A DNA stretch of 64,000 bases from Flavobacterium sasangense DSM 21067 (GCF_000686885.1 NZ_JMLU01000004.1:124001-188000), one strand, 5' to 3'; positions 1 to 8,939 are shown, counted from the first letter of the stretch. The notes: generated from the sequence alone by a model not told the origin. Made by a program: numbers and translations.

Positions 1-1550
1 ACAATCGCTACAGCTAACATGAATAAACCTGAACGCATTAAATCGCTAGTATAGAAATTTATTCTATCTTCTTTTAAGGCGTTTATAAAATTGATTCCGA
101 ATGATTTATCTTGGCTTTCACCAAACATTTGCATCAATTGTTGGTCGATTGGAGCTGAAAAATTAAAGAATCCTTTTGCTAAGTATAATACAACTACTAA
201 TCCTAAACTAGTAGCAGCAGCTTTCCATAAACTTGTCCATTGTGCTTCTTTTTCCGAAGTAAAAAAAGATTGAAGTCCCATAATGGCTAATACTGGAAAA
301 CATAACTCCAACACTACCTGAATAGAAGAAACCGCACGGAATTTATCATACAAAGGCACGAAATCAACAAAGAATCTCGTCAAAGCATCAAAATTTTTAC
401 CCCATGAAAGCAATAAAGAAAGAATGGCTCCAGCTAGGAATAAATATTTAACTTTTCGCTTATCGTGATATAATCCTAAAACCGCTAAGAAAAACACAAT
501 TGCTCCAATGTAAGCTGGTGCTTCAACAATTGGTTGTTCTCCCCAATATGTTTTCCCGTAATATTGAACCGTTTGTAAGGCTTCTGGTGGTGTAGCGCCA
601 TAATTCAATAAAAACTCATATAAAGCTGATTTTTCGTCTAATTCTTCTCCATTTCCACCTCCAAAAAGTCTTGGTGCAATTAAGTTAAAACTTTCCGTAA
701 CACCATAACTATATTCCGTTATGTATTCATACTTCATGGATGAATCTTCGGTGTTTTTGGAACCATCGGCATTAAAAGTTAATTCGCTTTTCCCGCGGAT
801 ACTGTGATTGGCATATTCTGAAGTTGCCATTAAATTAGTAGCATTGGCACCTATGGCTAAAATTCCTGCAACAGCAAATACTCCAATAATTTTTCCTAAT
901 TCTTTAAATTCCTTATTCTTAACTGCAATTACCACATAATACACTCCGATTATCGCTAATAAGAGTAATAAGTAATACGTCATTTGGAAGTGATTCGCAT
1001 TAATTTCTAATGCTGCTGCGACCATAGTAAGCAAACCTCCAATTACATATTTTCGTTGGAAAACCAATAAAACTCCTGCAATTACCATTGGCATATAAGC
1101 GATGGCGTGAGCTTTAGCATTGTGTCCAACTCCTAAAATAATAATCAAATACGTTGAAAATCCAAAGGCTAACGCTCCGAAAAATGCTTTTAACGGATCT
1201 ACTTTTAACACCATCAACAACACATAAAACCCTAAGAAATAAAGGAATAAATAATCCGCAGGGCGAGGTAAAAATCGTAACCCATCATCTACCATTCCAA
1301 TAACATCATTTGGATATTTTGCACCTAACTGATAGGTTGGCATTCCTCCAAAAGCACTATTTGTCCAATACGGCTCTTCACCCGTTTCATTTCTAAAGTC
1401 ATTTTGTTCTTTAGCCATTCCGGTATATTGAACAATATCGGATTGGAAAATTTTATTTCCTTGTAAAACTGGGTAAAAATAAATTAGGGAAACCAAAATA
1501 AACCCTACTAAAACCAATAAATGAGGATATAATGCTTTGATATTTTTCAT
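1..1550 (-). CDS. YfhO-like polytopic membrane protein (partial, C-terminus outside window)
   Basis: Reverse-complement reading from the ATG at 1550 stays open for 516 codons to the window edge, so the C-terminal part is missing. The product is a polytopic inner-membrane protein: a hydrophobic segment at residues ~11-28 is followed by a polar loop with GGMPTYQ, then many membrane helices and a second large polar loop. GHNAKAHAIAYMP and SWGKNFDALT are stretches I associate with the large YfhO-type proteins of Flavobacteriaceae. Firmicute YfhO is implicated in glycosylation of envelope polymers; the substrate in this phylum is unknown, so function is inferred only at family level. It follows DUF4834 on the same strand, but a terminator-like hairpin separates them. 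Confidence 0.75.
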   Translation of the reverse strand, partial: MKNIKALYPHLLVLVGFILVSLIYFYPVLQGNKIFQSDIVQYTGMAKEQNDFRNETGEEPYWTNSAFGGMPTYQLGAKYPNDVIGMVDDGLRFLPRPADYLFLYFLGFYVLLMVLKVDPLKAFFGALAFGFSTYLIIILGVGHNAKAHAIAYMPMVIAGVLLVFQRKYVIGGLLTMVAAALEINANHFQMTYYLLLLLAIIGVYYVVIAVKNKEFKELGKIIGVFAVAGILAIGANATNLMATSEYANHSIRGKSELTFNADGSKNTEDSSMKYEYITEYSYGVTESFNLIAPRLFGGGNGEELDEKSALYEFLLNYGATPPEALQTVQYYGKTYWGEQPIVEAPAYIGAIVFFLAVLGLYHDKRKVKYLFLAGAILSLLLSWGKNFDALTRFFVDFVPLYDKFRAVSSIQVVLELCFPVLAIMGLQSFFTSEKEAQWTSLWKAAATSLGLVVVLYLAKGFFNFSAPIDQQLMQMFGESQDKSFGINFINALKEDRINFYTSDLMRSGLFMLAVAI

Positions 1551-1589
1551 GTGTAGTAAATAATGAATATAAGGCGCTAAAGTAATTAA

Positions 1590-1615
1590 AAAAAGGATAT
1601 TGTTAAAATATCCTT
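1590..1615 (-). terminator. intrinsic terminator after the DUF4834 gene
   Basis: On the minus strand AAGGATAT (1615-1608) and ATATCCTT (1600-1593) form an 8-bp stem with a 7-nt loop, followed by a run of T. It lies between the DUF4834 stop and the YfhO-like start, suggesting separate transcription. Confidence 0.7.
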
Positions 1616-1640
1616 GGGAGTAATCTTGTTAAACTAACAA

Positions 1641-1895
1641 TTATTTCACTTCTTCGTAATCAATGTATTCACCCACTTCTTTTTTAGGTTTTGGGGCTGG
1701 AGCACTTGCTTGAGAAGTTCTATTTTGTTGTTCTTGTTGTTGTCTGTACTGTTCCTGCATTTGTTCTTGCATTTTATTTACGGCCTTTTGCATTAAAATT
1801 GGAGCAAAAATTCGCATTAAAAACTTAAACAAATAATAAAAGAGTATAATATAAAATATAACCTTTATTGTTCCTGTAAGAGAAGCCATTTCCAT
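1641..1895 (-). CDS. DUF4834 family small membrane protein
   Basis: 84-residue protein with one N-terminal membrane helix (residues ~10-32, IKVIFYIILFYYLFKFLMRI). A Gln/Glu-rich helical stretch (~40-57, MQEQMQEQYRQQQEQQ) and a Pro/Lys-rich tail ending YIDYEEVK follow. This layout of one helix, a basic JM segment and an acidic tyrosine-containing tail matches DUF4834 of Flavobacteria; no function is known. An alternative start is the Met at 1889. It is divergent from the outer-membrane protein gene at 2003, sharing a 107-bp intergenic region. A TTGTTA/TAACAA palindrome lies directly after its stop (1626-1640). Confidence 0.75.
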   Translation of the reverse strand: MEMASLTGTIKVIFYIILFYYLFKFLMRIFAPILMQKAVNKMQEQMQEQYRQQQEQQNRTSQASAPAPKPKKEVGEYIDYEEVK

Positions 1896-1977
1896 GCTAA
1901 TAAAATTTAAAATTCAAAAATACAGATATTGGTTGGGAAAACTTCAAAATTGTTTCATAAAATTATGATAAAATAAC

Positions 1978-1985
1978 TATTTTTG
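1978..1985 (+). promoter_or_regulatory. possible -7 element for the gene at 2003
   Basis: TATTTTTG fits the Bacteroidota -7 consensus TAnnTTTG and lies 17 nt before the start codon. No good -33 element is visible at the usual 19-20 nt spacing. Confidence 0.4.
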
Positions 1986-2002
1986 GAGATAAATCTTTTT
2001 TT

Positions 2003-2971
2003 ATGAAATCTATTCAAGTACTTTTTATTTTAATCTTCGGGATTACTTCACAAATTACATTTGGCCAATTTACGGATGAAATTAATTCTAATCGTCCAGG
2101 AAAATCGATGATGGCTTATGCTGTTGGTAAAAAAATCATTCAAACCGAAACGGGCGTAACTTATGTTTCAGAAGATCACGATCTTTTAGGATATCAAGCA
2201 AAAGGATTTATCGGAGAATTAGCCATTCGCTATGGTGTTTGGAAAGAAGAATTAGAGGTTATTGCAGATATTCAATATCAAAACGACAAACTTACCGTTG
2301 GTAATTTTGAAGAGAAAAGAAATGGTTTCAAACAATTGACATTAGGAGCGAAATATTTAATTTACGATCCCTTTAAAAATTATGTAGAAAAAGAGAACAT
2401 CTACAGTTGGAAAGCCAACAAAAAATTCAAATGGAGACAATTTATTCCGGCTTTTTCAATGTATGCTGGAGCAAATTTCAATGTGGGTGATACTCCTTTT
2501 AATTATGCTCCGGCAGATATAAAAGAGCCTAGCTTTAGTCCAAAAGTAACAGCAATTGCTCAAAATCATTTTGGAGGTAGATGGGTTTTAGTAACGAACT
2601 TAACTTACGATAAAATAGGAACCGATTTTGCTTCTATCAACTATATTGTAACATTAACCAGAGGTTTCAATGCAAAATGGTCGGGATTTATTGAAAATCA
2701 AGGCTATATGGGTGATTATTACAGCGACGGTGTTTTCAGAATTGGAGCTGCCTTTTTGTTTGACAAAAACATGCAAGTTGATGCTTCATTAGGGAAAAAC
2801 CTTAAAGACACTCCTGGTTTATTGAATGCCGGAATTGGTTTTTCATGGCGTTTTGCAGACCAGTATGAAGAAGTTCAAATGGCAAAACCCGGTACAGAAA
2901 CTAAAACCGACAAAAAAATGAAGAAAAAAGGTGAAAAAGAAGCGAAGAAAAGAAAAGATGCAGTAGAATAA
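2003..2971 (+). CDS. outer-membrane beta-barrel protein, phenol-degradation MetA-like 'transporter' family
   Basis: 322 residues with a signal peptide (1-21, ending TFGQ). The mature part consists of alternating amphipathic strands ending in aromatic residues (YAGANFNVG, WVLVTNLTYDKIG, FRIGAAFLF, LNAGIGFSWRF), as expected of an outer-membrane beta barrel. The start SNRPGKSM and overall pattern resemble the MetA-like transporter family (Phenol_MetA_deg) common in Flavobacteria; the cargo is unknown. After the barrel there is an unusual highly basic tail (~290-322, MKKKGEKEAKKRKD) that would face the periplasm. Only one base separates its stop from the next start, so the two are probably co-transcribed and translationally coupled. 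Confidence 0.7.
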   Translation: MKSIQVLFILIFGITSQITFGQFTDEINSNRPGKSMMAYAVGKKIIQTETGVTYVSEDHDLLGYQAKGFIGELAIRYGVWKEELEVIADIQYQNDKLTVGNFEEKRNGFKQLTLGAKYLIYDPFKNYVEKENIYSWKANKKFKWRQFIPAFSMYAGANFNVGDTPFNYAPADIKEPSFSPKVTAIAQNHFGGRWVLVTNLTYDKIGTDFASINYIVTLTRGFNAKWSGFIENQGYMGDYYSDGVFRIGAAFLFDKNMQVDASLGKNLKDTPGLLNAGIGFSWRFADQYEEVQMAKPGTETKTDKKMKKKGEKEAKKRKDAVE

Positions 2972-2972
2972 A

Positions 2973-4094
2973 ATGATAACAATTAAAGAAGCCCTTACCA
3001 AAAAAGAAATGAAAGATTACGTTATGTTTTCTTTCGAATTGTATAAAAATAACCCTTATTGGATTCCACCAATTATTGCTGAAGAATTAGAAACTTTTGA
3101 TAAGACAAAAAATCCAGCATTAAAAACAGCTGAAGCCCATTTTTATTTGGCTTATAAAGACAATAAAATTGTTGGTAAAATTGCAGCCATAATTAATTGG
3201 GAAGAAGTTAATCTATTAGAAAAAAGAAAAGTCCGTTTTGGTTGGTTTGATGTTATTGATGATATTGAAGTAACAAAAGCTCTTTTAAATAAAGTAGAAG
3301 AATTAGGCAGAAAACACAACATGGATCACATGGAAGGTCCAATGGGTTTCTCTAACCTAGATAAAGTTGGCGTATTATCTGAAGGTTTTGACCAATTGGG
3401 AAACATGATTACTTGGTATAGTTTACCTTATTATATCACTCACTTTGAACAACTCGGATTGGTTAAAGAAAAAGAGTACATAGAAAGTGACTTTTCTTTC
3501 AATGGTATTAATCCTGAACCTTTTCAAAAAGCCAGCGAATTAATTAAAAAAAGATATGAATTACGTTGCTTAAATTTCACAAAAACAAAAGACATTATGC
3601 CTTATGTGGATAAAATGTTTGATTTGTTTAACGAAACTTATTCTAAACTGCAATCATTTGTACCAATCAATGATATCCAAAAAGAATATTTCAAAAAGAA
3701 ATATATTGGTTTTATCAATCCCGAATTTATTAAATTCATAATGGATAAGGACGACAATATGGTTGCATTTGCAATTGTAATGCCTGGTTTTGCTCAAGCA
3801 CTTAAAAAAGCAAACGGAAAACTTTTCCCTTTTGGTTTTTATCATTTGTTACAAGCACGTAAACATTCAAAAGAAGTTGTTTTCTATTTAATTGGTGTTA
3901 CACCTGAATATCAAAGTAAAGGTGTTACAGCTATTGTTTTTGATGAATACTATAAAGTGTGTCAAGCAAAAGGAATTGAGACTTGCATCAGAACTCCAGA
4001 ATTAGAAGAAAATCATGCCATTCATAATTTATGGAAACATTTTAATTCTAAAATCAATAAGAGAAGAAGAACATATAAAAAGGAATTATTATAA
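2973..4094 (+). CDS. GNAT-like N-acetyltransferase (YghO-type)
   Basis: 373-residue soluble protein with an N-terminal MITIKEALTKKEMKDYVMF and FHLY-type region KNNPYWIPPII, followed by VGKIAAIIN and a C-terminal GNAT-like segment VVFYLIGVTPEYQSKGVTA. There YQSKG stands for the acetyl-CoA-binding R/Q-x-x-G-x-G/A loop. It resembles long GNAT proteins of the E. coli YghO type; substrate unknown. It is the last gene of a two-gene unit with the outer-membrane protein upstream and ends at a bidirectional terminator. Confidence 0.7.
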   Translation: MITIKEALTKKEMKDYVMFSFELYKNNPYWIPPIIAEELETFDKTKNPALKTAEAHFYLAYKDNKIVGKIAAIINWEEVNLLEKRKVRFGWFDVIDDIEVTKALLNKVEELGRKHNMDHMEGPMGFSNLDKVGVLSEGFDQLGNMITWYSLPYYITHFEQLGLVKEKEYIESDFSFNGINPEPFQKASELIKKRYELRCLNFTKTKDIMPYVDKMFDLFNETYSKLQSFVPINDIQKEYFKKKYIGFINPEFIKFIMDKDDNMVAFAIVMPGFAQALKKANGKLFPFGFYHLLQARKHSKEVVFYLIGVTPEYQSKGVTAIVFDEYYKVCQAKGIETCIRTPELEENHAIHNLWKHFNSKINKRRRTYKKELL

Positions 4095-4097
4095 AAC

Positions 4098-4128
4098 AAA
4101 AAAGGGATTCAAATTGAATCCCTTTTTT
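4098..4128. terminator. bidirectional intrinsic terminator
   Basis: A-run, GGGATTCAA, one to three loop bases, TTGAATCCC, T-run. It is a near-perfect palindrome between two convergent genes (stops at 4094 and 4151) and works on either strand. Confidence 0.85.
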
Positions 4129-4150
4129 ATATGTATTTATTTATAAAGGC

Positions 4151-5410
4151 TTACTCTACATTTTGAACGTTTGCTTCTGCAATTTTAGCATACGTTCCGT
4201 TTACTAATTTTTCACGAATAGCTTCAAAAGCTGCTAAAGTTTCAGCAATATCTTCTAAAGTATGTGAAGCAGTAGGAATCATTCTTAATAAGATAATTCC
4301 TTTTGGAATTACAGGATATACAACAATAGAAAGGAAAATTCCGTAGTTTTCACGTAAGTCATTTACCATAACCATCGCTTCTGGAATAGACCCTTCTAAA
4401 TATACTGGTGTAATACAAGTATTTGTATCACCAATATTGAATCCTCTTTCTTTTAATCCGTTTTGTAATGCATTTACGTTTACCCATAATTTATCTTTGA
4501 TTTCAGATGAATTACGTAATAACTCTAAACGTTTTAAAGAACCAATAGTTTGAATCATTGGTAATGCTTTTGCAAACATTTGAGAACGTAAATTGTATTT
4601 TAAATAATCGATAATATCTTTATCTGCTGCAACGAATGCCCCAATGTTAGCCATTGATTTTGCAAAAGTTGAGAAATACACATCAATTCCATCTTGACAA
4701 CCTTGCTCTTCTCCTGCTCCAGCACCCGTTTTACCTAATGTACCAAAACCATGAGCATCGTCAACTAACAAACGGAAATTGTATTTTTCTTTCATTGCTA
4801 CAATTTCTTTCAATTTACCTTGTTGTCCTCGCATTCCGAAAACACCCTCAGTAATAAATAAGATTCCACCTCCTGTTTCCGTAGCCATTTTAGTTGCACG
4901 TTGCAGGTTTTTCTCCATACTTTCTAAATCATTGTGTTTGTAAGTAAAACGTTTTCCCATGTGTAAACGTACCCCATCAATAATACAAGCATGAGAATCT
5001 ACATCGTATACAATGATATCGTTTTTAGTTACTAAAGCATCAATAATAGACACCATTCCTTGGTAACCAAAGTTTAATAAATAAGCTGATTCTTTCATTA
5101 CAAAAGCAGCTAATTCATTTTCTAATTGTTCGTGATATTTAGTATGACCACTCATCATACGAGCTCCCATTGGGTAAGCTGCTCCATATTGAACTGCCGC
5201 ATCAGCATCTGCTTTACGAACTTCTGGATGATTTGCTAAACCTAAATAATCATTCAAACTCCAATTTAAAATATCTTTTCCATGAAATTTCATTCTTGGA
5301 CCCAACTCTCCTTCTAATTTAGGAAATACATAATATCCTTCTGCTTGTGAAGCCCATTTTCCTAACGGACCTTTATTGTTTTGAATTCTTTCGAATAAAT
5401 CTTTTACCAT
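4151..5410 (-). CDS. PLP-dependent acyl-transferring synthase of the serine palmitoyltransferase / alpha-oxoamine synthase family
   Basis: 419 residues. The alpha-oxoamine synthase fold is supported by His140 (DVDSHACIIDG, stacks on PLP), the aspartate motif DDAHG at 217-221 and the Schiff-base lysine Lys251 in FSTFAKSMANIG. These enzymes condense an amino acid with an acyl thioester with loss of CO2. In Bacteroidota the homologous serine palmitoyltransferase makes sphingoid bases, and a sulfonolipid-specific relative uses cysteate. Which substrate applies here cannot be read from the sequence; 2-amino-3-oxobutyrate CoA ligase is a further alternative. Monocistronic by appearance: terminator on the 3' side and a divergent unit upstream. 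Confidence 0.85.
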   Translation of the reverse strand: MVKDLFERIQNNKGPLGKWASQAEGYYVFPKLEGELGPRMKFHGKDILNWSLNDYLGLANHPEVRKADADAAVQYGAAYPMGARMMSGHTKYHEQLENELAAFVMKESAYLLNFGYQGMVSIIDALVTKNDIIVYDVDSHACIIDGVRLHMGKRFTYKHNDLESMEKNLQRATKMATETGGGILFITEGVFGMRGQQGKLKEIVAMKEKYNFRLLVDDAHGFGTLGKTGAGAGEEQGCQDGIDVYFSTFAKSMANIGAFVAADKDIIDYLKYNLRSQMFAKALPMIQTIGSLKRLELLRNSSEIKDKLWVNVNALQNGLKERGFNIGDTNTCITPVYLEGSIPEAMVMVNDLRENYGIFLSIVVYPVIPKGIILLRMIPTASHTLEDIAETLAAFEAIREKLVNGTYAKIAEANVQNVE

Positions 5411-5517
5411 GATATATAATAGGTGTTAAAAACGAAGCAAAAGTATAAAGAAAAAAGTTTTTATTATAAATTTTAAGCCTAAAAAAATTCACTGATAAAA
5501 TAAAAATTCAAAAAAGC

Positions 5518-5547
5518 TTGGTAAATCAATAAATGCAATTACCTTTG
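5518..5547 (+). promoter_or_regulatory. consensus Bacteroidota promoter driving a short RNA
   Basis: TTG at 5518-5520, exactly 19 nt, then TACCTTTG at 5540-5547. This fits the -33/-7 promoter consensus of the phylum. Expected transcription start is near 5552, immediately before the GAACG stem. Confidence 0.75.
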
Positions 5548-5551
5548 CACC

Positions 5552-5618
5552 GAACGACACAGAAATGTGGTTACACGTTCACCTTAAAAGTCGGGGGCTC
5601 CACCTCGACTTTTTGCTT
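5552..5618 (+). ncRNA. candidate ~66-nt structured small RNA
   Basis: The presumed transcript starts with a hairpin: GAACG (5552-5556) pairs with CGTTC (5576-5580), and inside it CACA-GAAA-TGTG (5558-5569) forms a stem closed by a GNRA tetraloop, leaving an asymmetric internal loop. After four bases an intrinsic terminator follows (AAAAGTCGGGG 5586-5596 with CCTCGACTTTT 5604-5614, then T-rich). It has its own consensus promoter, and rdgB has a separate -7 element downstream, so it looks like an independent small RNA and not just an rdgB leader. No reading frame of note lies inside. I do not recognise a known RNA family. Confidence 0.55.
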
Positions 5619-5620
5619 TT
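5586..5620 (+). terminator. intrinsic terminator of the candidate small RNA
   Basis: AAAAGTCG with three further G pairs against CCT-CGACTTTT, loop GCTCCA, then a T-rich tract. Strong GC-containing stem. Confidence 0.75.
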
Positions 5621-5631
5621 TATACATTTCG

Positions 5632-5639
5632 TATCTTTG
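5632..5639 (+). promoter_or_regulatory. -7 element for rdgB
   Basis: TATCTTTG fits TAnnTTTG, 19 nt before the rdgB ATG. A TTTTG at 5611-5615 is spaced 16 nt away, shorter than ideal. Confidence 0.5.
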
Positions 5640-5658
5640 TTTTTTAAAATCATTTTTC

Positions 5659-6231
5659 ATGAAACTCGTATTCGCATCCAACAATAAAAACAAAATTCAG
5701 GAAATTCAAGCTTTAGTTCCAAAAACCATTCAAATTGTAAGTTTAGAAGAAATTGGTTGTACAGAAGATATTCCAGAAACTGCTGAAACTATCGAAGGAA
5801 ATGCCATTCTAAAAGCCAATTATGTTACAGAAAAATATGGCTACGATTGTTTTGCTGATGATACAGGCTTAGAAGTGGAAGCTCTGAATGGAGCTCCTGG
5901 AGTTTATTCCGCTCGCTATGCTGGCGAACAAAAAGATGCCAACGATAATATGGATAAACTTTTATCCGAATTAAAAGATAAAGCAAATCGAAAAGCCAAC
6001 TTTAAAACCGTTATTGCTTTAAATCTTAATGGAGAACAAAACTTATTTACCGGAATCATCAATGGAAAAATCATAGATAAAAAAATCGGAACAAACGGTT
6101 TTGGTTATGACCCTATTTTTGTTGCTGAAGGATTTGATAAAACCTTTGCTGAATTGACTATGGAAGAAAAATCAACTATTAGTCACAGAGGAATTGCAGT
6201 TAAAGAACTTATTCTTTTTTTGCAAAAATAG
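5659..6231 (+). CDS. rdgB: RdgB/HAM1 non-canonical purine NTP pyrophosphatase
   Basis: 190 residues from the ATG at 5659, the usual family length. The frame is open further upstream to 5533, but that part runs through the small-RNA terminator and is not RdgB-like. Motifs: FASNNKNK near the N-terminus (nucleotide-binding), FADDTGLEV with the metal-binding acidic pair at 66-68, NGFGYDPIF (147-154) and SHRG (175-178). The enzyme hydrolyses dITP, XTP and ITP to the monophosphate, keeping deaminated purines out of DNA and RNA. Its last 23 bases overlap the end of the convergent TRIC-like gene. Confidence 0.95.
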   Translation: MKLVFASNNKNKIQEIQALVPKTIQIVSLEEIGCTEDIPETAETIEGNAILKANYVTEKYGYDCFADDTGLEVEALNGAPGVYSARYAGEQKDANDNMDKLLSELKDKANRKANFKTVIALNLNGEQNLFTGIINGKIIDKKIGTNGFGYDPIFVAEGFDKTFAELTMEEKSTISHRGIAVKELILFLQK

Positions 6232-6823
6232 AACCTATAGGCAAACTCCAGTTGTATTTAAAAGCAATTAATCGCAAAGAAATAATAAAAACCGCGACTA
6301 TTAATGAAATAATATCACTTTGTATTTGTAATTCTTGCAAAAGGAAAAACAAAATTCCACCTGCAATACAAAGCGTAGCATAAATTTCCTTTCGGAATAA
6401 AACCGGAATTTCATTACACAAAATATCGCGAATTACTCCACCAAAAGTAGCCGTAATAGTTCCTAAGATTACACAAACCACAGGACTCAAACCAAATTCC
6501 AAACCTTTTTCTAAACCAATTAAGGTAAAAACCCCTAATCCAATCGTATCAAATAAAAACATCGAGATACGCAAACGCTCTAAATAACGATTGAAAACAA
6601 CTGAAAGAAAAAATCCAAGGGTAATAATGTAAACATAATCGATATCTAACATCCAGCCGACAGGTGTTCGTCCAATCATTACATCACGAACTGTTCCGCC
6701 TCCTAAAGCAGTGACAAAAGCGATACAATAAACACCAAATAAGTCTAATTTCTTATAAATAGCAGTCAAAGCACCCGAAATAGCAAACACTAAAGTTCCA
6801 ATAACGTCTAAAAGTTCAAACAT
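6209..6823 (-). CDS. trimeric intracellular cation channel family protein (YicG/UPF0126)
   Basis: 204-residue membrane protein with about seven hydrophobic helices arranged as two homologous halves. Each half carries the family's glycine-rich motif: GGGTVRD at 41-47 and FGGVIRD at 127-133. Bacterial members are homotrimeric K+-permeable channels related to animal TRIC channels; physiological role in bacteria is unsettled. It overlaps the 3' end of convergent rdgB by 23 bp and is divergent from the helicase gene. Confidence 0.9.
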   Translation of the reverse strand: MFELLDVIGTLVFAISGALTAIYKKLDLFGVYCIAFVTALGGGTVRDVMIGRTPVGWMLDIDYVYIITLGFFLSVVFNRYLERLRISMFLFDTIGLGVFTLIGLEKGLEFGLSPVVCVILGTITATFGGVIRDILCNEIPVLFRKEIYATLCIAGGILFFLLQELQIQSDIISLIVAVFIISLRLIAFKYNWSLPIGSIFAKKE

Positions 6824-6977
6824 GTCGCATCATTTTTTACAAAAGTAGTTCATTTTGCAATTTTTCTATCCCAAATTCAACTATAAAACATTTTTTATAA
6901 AATCTGTAAAAATGCATGAAAATGTAATTAATTGAAAATCAATTAGTAACAAATTAGTTAATCTGATTTATAAAGCG

Positions 6978-6985
6978 TACCTTTG
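6978..6985 (+). promoter_or_regulatory. -7 element of the DEAD-box helicase gene
   Basis: TACCTTTG followed by CACCC, 20 nt before the ATG. A TTAG at 6954-6957 is near the -33 position but matches poorly. Confidence 0.55.
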
Positions 6986-7005
6986 CACCCAATTTAAAAT
7001 ATTTT

Positions 7006-8907
7006 ATGAATAAATTTGAACAATTAGGATTGAATGAGTCGCTACTGCTGGCGATTAAAGATCTAGGATTTGAGAATCCGTCAGAAGTACAAGAAAAAGC
7101 GATTCCAGTACTATTGGAACAAAACACAGATTTAGTTGCCCTAGCGCAAACAGGTACAGGGAAAACCGCAGCTTTTGGTTTCCCGCTAATTCAAAAAATT
7201 GATGCTGAGAACAAAAATACTCAAGCCTTAATTTTATCGCCAACACGTGAATTATGCTTACAAATCACCAACGAGATTAAATTATACTCAAAGTACATAA
7301 AGGGGTTACATACTGTGGCTGTTTATGGTGGTGCAAGCATTACAGAACAAGCTAGAGAAGTGAAACGTGGTGCACAAATTATTGTGGCTACACCAGGTAG
7401 AATGCAAGACATGATTAACAGAGGTCTTGTAAACATTAAAAACATCGATTTTTGTATCTTAGATGAGGCAGATGAGATGTTAAACATGGGATTCTACGAA
7501 GACATTTGTTCCATTTTATCGGACACACCAGACGAGAAAAACACTTGGTTATTCTCTGCAACAATGCCTGCTGAAGTAGCGCGTATTGCAAAACAATTCA
7601 TGTCGAGCCCAGAAGAAATTACGGTTGGACACAAAAATTCAGGTTCTGCTACCGTTTCTCACGAATACTACGTAGTAAACGCAAGAGACCGTTACGAAGC
7701 TTTAAAACGTTTAGCTGATGCTAATCCAGACATTTTTTCAGTAGTTTTTTGTAGAACAAAACGTGATACACAAGCAGTTGCTGAAAAATTAATCGAAGAT
7801 GGTTATAATGCAGCGGCTTTACACGGAGATTTATCGCAAGCACAACGTGATGGCGTAATGAAATCATTCCGTGGTCGTCAAATTCAAATGTTGGTTGCTA
7901 CTGACGTTGCGGCTCGTGGAATTGACGTTGATAACGTTACACATGTTGTAAATTATCAATTACCAGACGAAATTGAAACTTACAATCACCGTTCTGGAAG
8001 AACTGGTAGAGCTGGAAAATTAGGGACTTCAATTGTAATCGTTACGAAAAGTGAATTGAGAAAAATTCATTCTATCGAGCGTATTATCCAACAAAAATTC
8101 CAAGAAAAAACAATCCCTTCTGGAATTGAAATCTGCGAAATTCAGTTATTACATTTAGCGAATAAAATTAAAGATACAGAAGTTGATCACGATATTGACA
8201 CCTATTTACCTGCAATTAATGAAGTTTTAGATGGTTTATCTAAAGAAGAGTTAATTAAGAAAATGGTATCTGTTGAATTTAATAGATTCATCAACTATTA
8301 TAAATCGAAACGTGATTTAACAGGCGAAAGAGGAAGTGATAGAGAAAGAAGTTCTGAACCAAGAGAAATTAGAGCGGGTGATCCAGTTCGTTATTTCATC
8401 AACATTGGAGCAAGAGACGATTTCGATTGGATGCAATTAAAAGATTTCATCAAAGAAACTTTAGATTTAGGTCGTGATGACGTATTTAAAGTAGACGTAA
8501 AAGAAGGTTTCTCTTTCTTTAATACTGATGGTGAACATACTGACAAAGTAATGTCTGTTCTTAACGGATATGACATGAACGGTCGTAGAATCAACGTTGA
8601 AATTTCTAAAAACGACGGTGGAGGAAGACGCGATCACAACGGAAGAAATTCTGGTGGTGGAAGACGTGAAGGCGGATTTAGAGGTGAAAGAAGCGGTTCG
8701 GCTCCAAGAAGAGACGGTGGTTTCAGAAGCGATAGAGGTTCAGCTCCAAGAAGAGAAGGCGGAAGAGATGGTGGTTTCAGAGGTGAAAGAAACAATGAAA
8801 GAAGCAGTTCGGCTCCAAGAAGAGAAGGCGGATTTTCTGACAGAGCTCCAAGACGTGCTGAAAGTGCTGGAGATTCATCAAGACCAAGAAGACCTAGAAG
8901 AAGCTAA
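7006..8907 (+). CDS. deaD: DEAD-box ATP-dependent RNA helicase, DeaD/CsdA type
   Basis: 633 residues. Helicase motifs are all present: AQTGTGKT (47-54), PTREL (79-83), TPGR (129-132), DEAD (153-156), SAT (184-186), ATDVAARGID and HRSGRTGRAG. A DbpA-type RNA-binding domain follows (~460-545, including RYFINIGARDDFDW and MNGRRINVEI). The last ~90 residues are an Arg/Gly-rich tail with recurring SAPRR-GG blocks, probably a non-specific RNA-binding region. DeaD-type helicases unwind structured RNA in ribosome assembly and mRNA turnover, especially in the cold. The repeated tail keeps the +2 frame open, which gives a false ORF. A nested hairpin lies just after the stop. Confidence 0.93.
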   Translation: MNKFEQLGLNESLLLAIKDLGFENPSEVQEKAIPVLLEQNTDLVALAQTGTGKTAAFGFPLIQKIDAENKNTQALILSPTRELCLQITNEIKLYSKYIKGLHTVAVYGGASITEQAREVKRGAQIIVATPGRMQDMINRGLVNIKNIDFCILDEADEMLNMGFYEDICSILSDTPDEKNTWLFSATMPAEVARIAKQFMSSPEEITVGHKNSGSATVSHEYYVVNARDRYEALKRLADANPDIFSVVFCRTKRDTQAVAEKLIEDGYNAAALHGDLSQAQRDGVMKSFRGRQIQMLVATDVAARGIDVDNVTHVVNYQLPDEIETYNHRSGRTGRAGKLGTSIVIVTKSELRKIHSIERIIQQKFQEKTIPSGIEICEIQLLHLANKIKDTEVDHDIDTYLPAINEVLDGLSKEELIKKMVSVEFNRFINYYKSKRDLTGERGSDRERSSEPREIRAGDPVRYFINIGARDDFDWMQLKDFIKETLDLGRDDVFKVDVKEGFSFFNTDGEHTDKVMSVLNGYDMNGRRINVEISKNDGGGRRDHNGRNSGGGRREGGFRGERSGSAPRRDGGFRSDRGSAPRREGGRDGGFRGERNNERSSSAPRREGGFSDRAPRRAESAGDSSRPRRPRRS

Positions 8908-8939
8908 CGATTTTCGTTAATTTTCTTATAATTTTATAG

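Noticed and set aside
5586..5614. T-arm/acceptor-like sequence GGGGGCTCCACC as part of a tRNA or tmRNA
   Set aside because: No anticodon stem, no GTTCGA loop and no tmRNA tag frame nearby; the segment folds as a terminator.
5533..5658. N-terminal extension of rdgB
   Set aside because: It would translate the small-RNA hairpin and terminator and is unlike RdgB; the family start MKLVFASNN is at 5659.
8597..8920. 107-codon open frame inside the 3' end of deaD
   Set aside because: It arises from the repetitive Arg/Gly codons of the helicase tail read in another frame; it has no start signal of its own and a low-complexity Glu/Val product.
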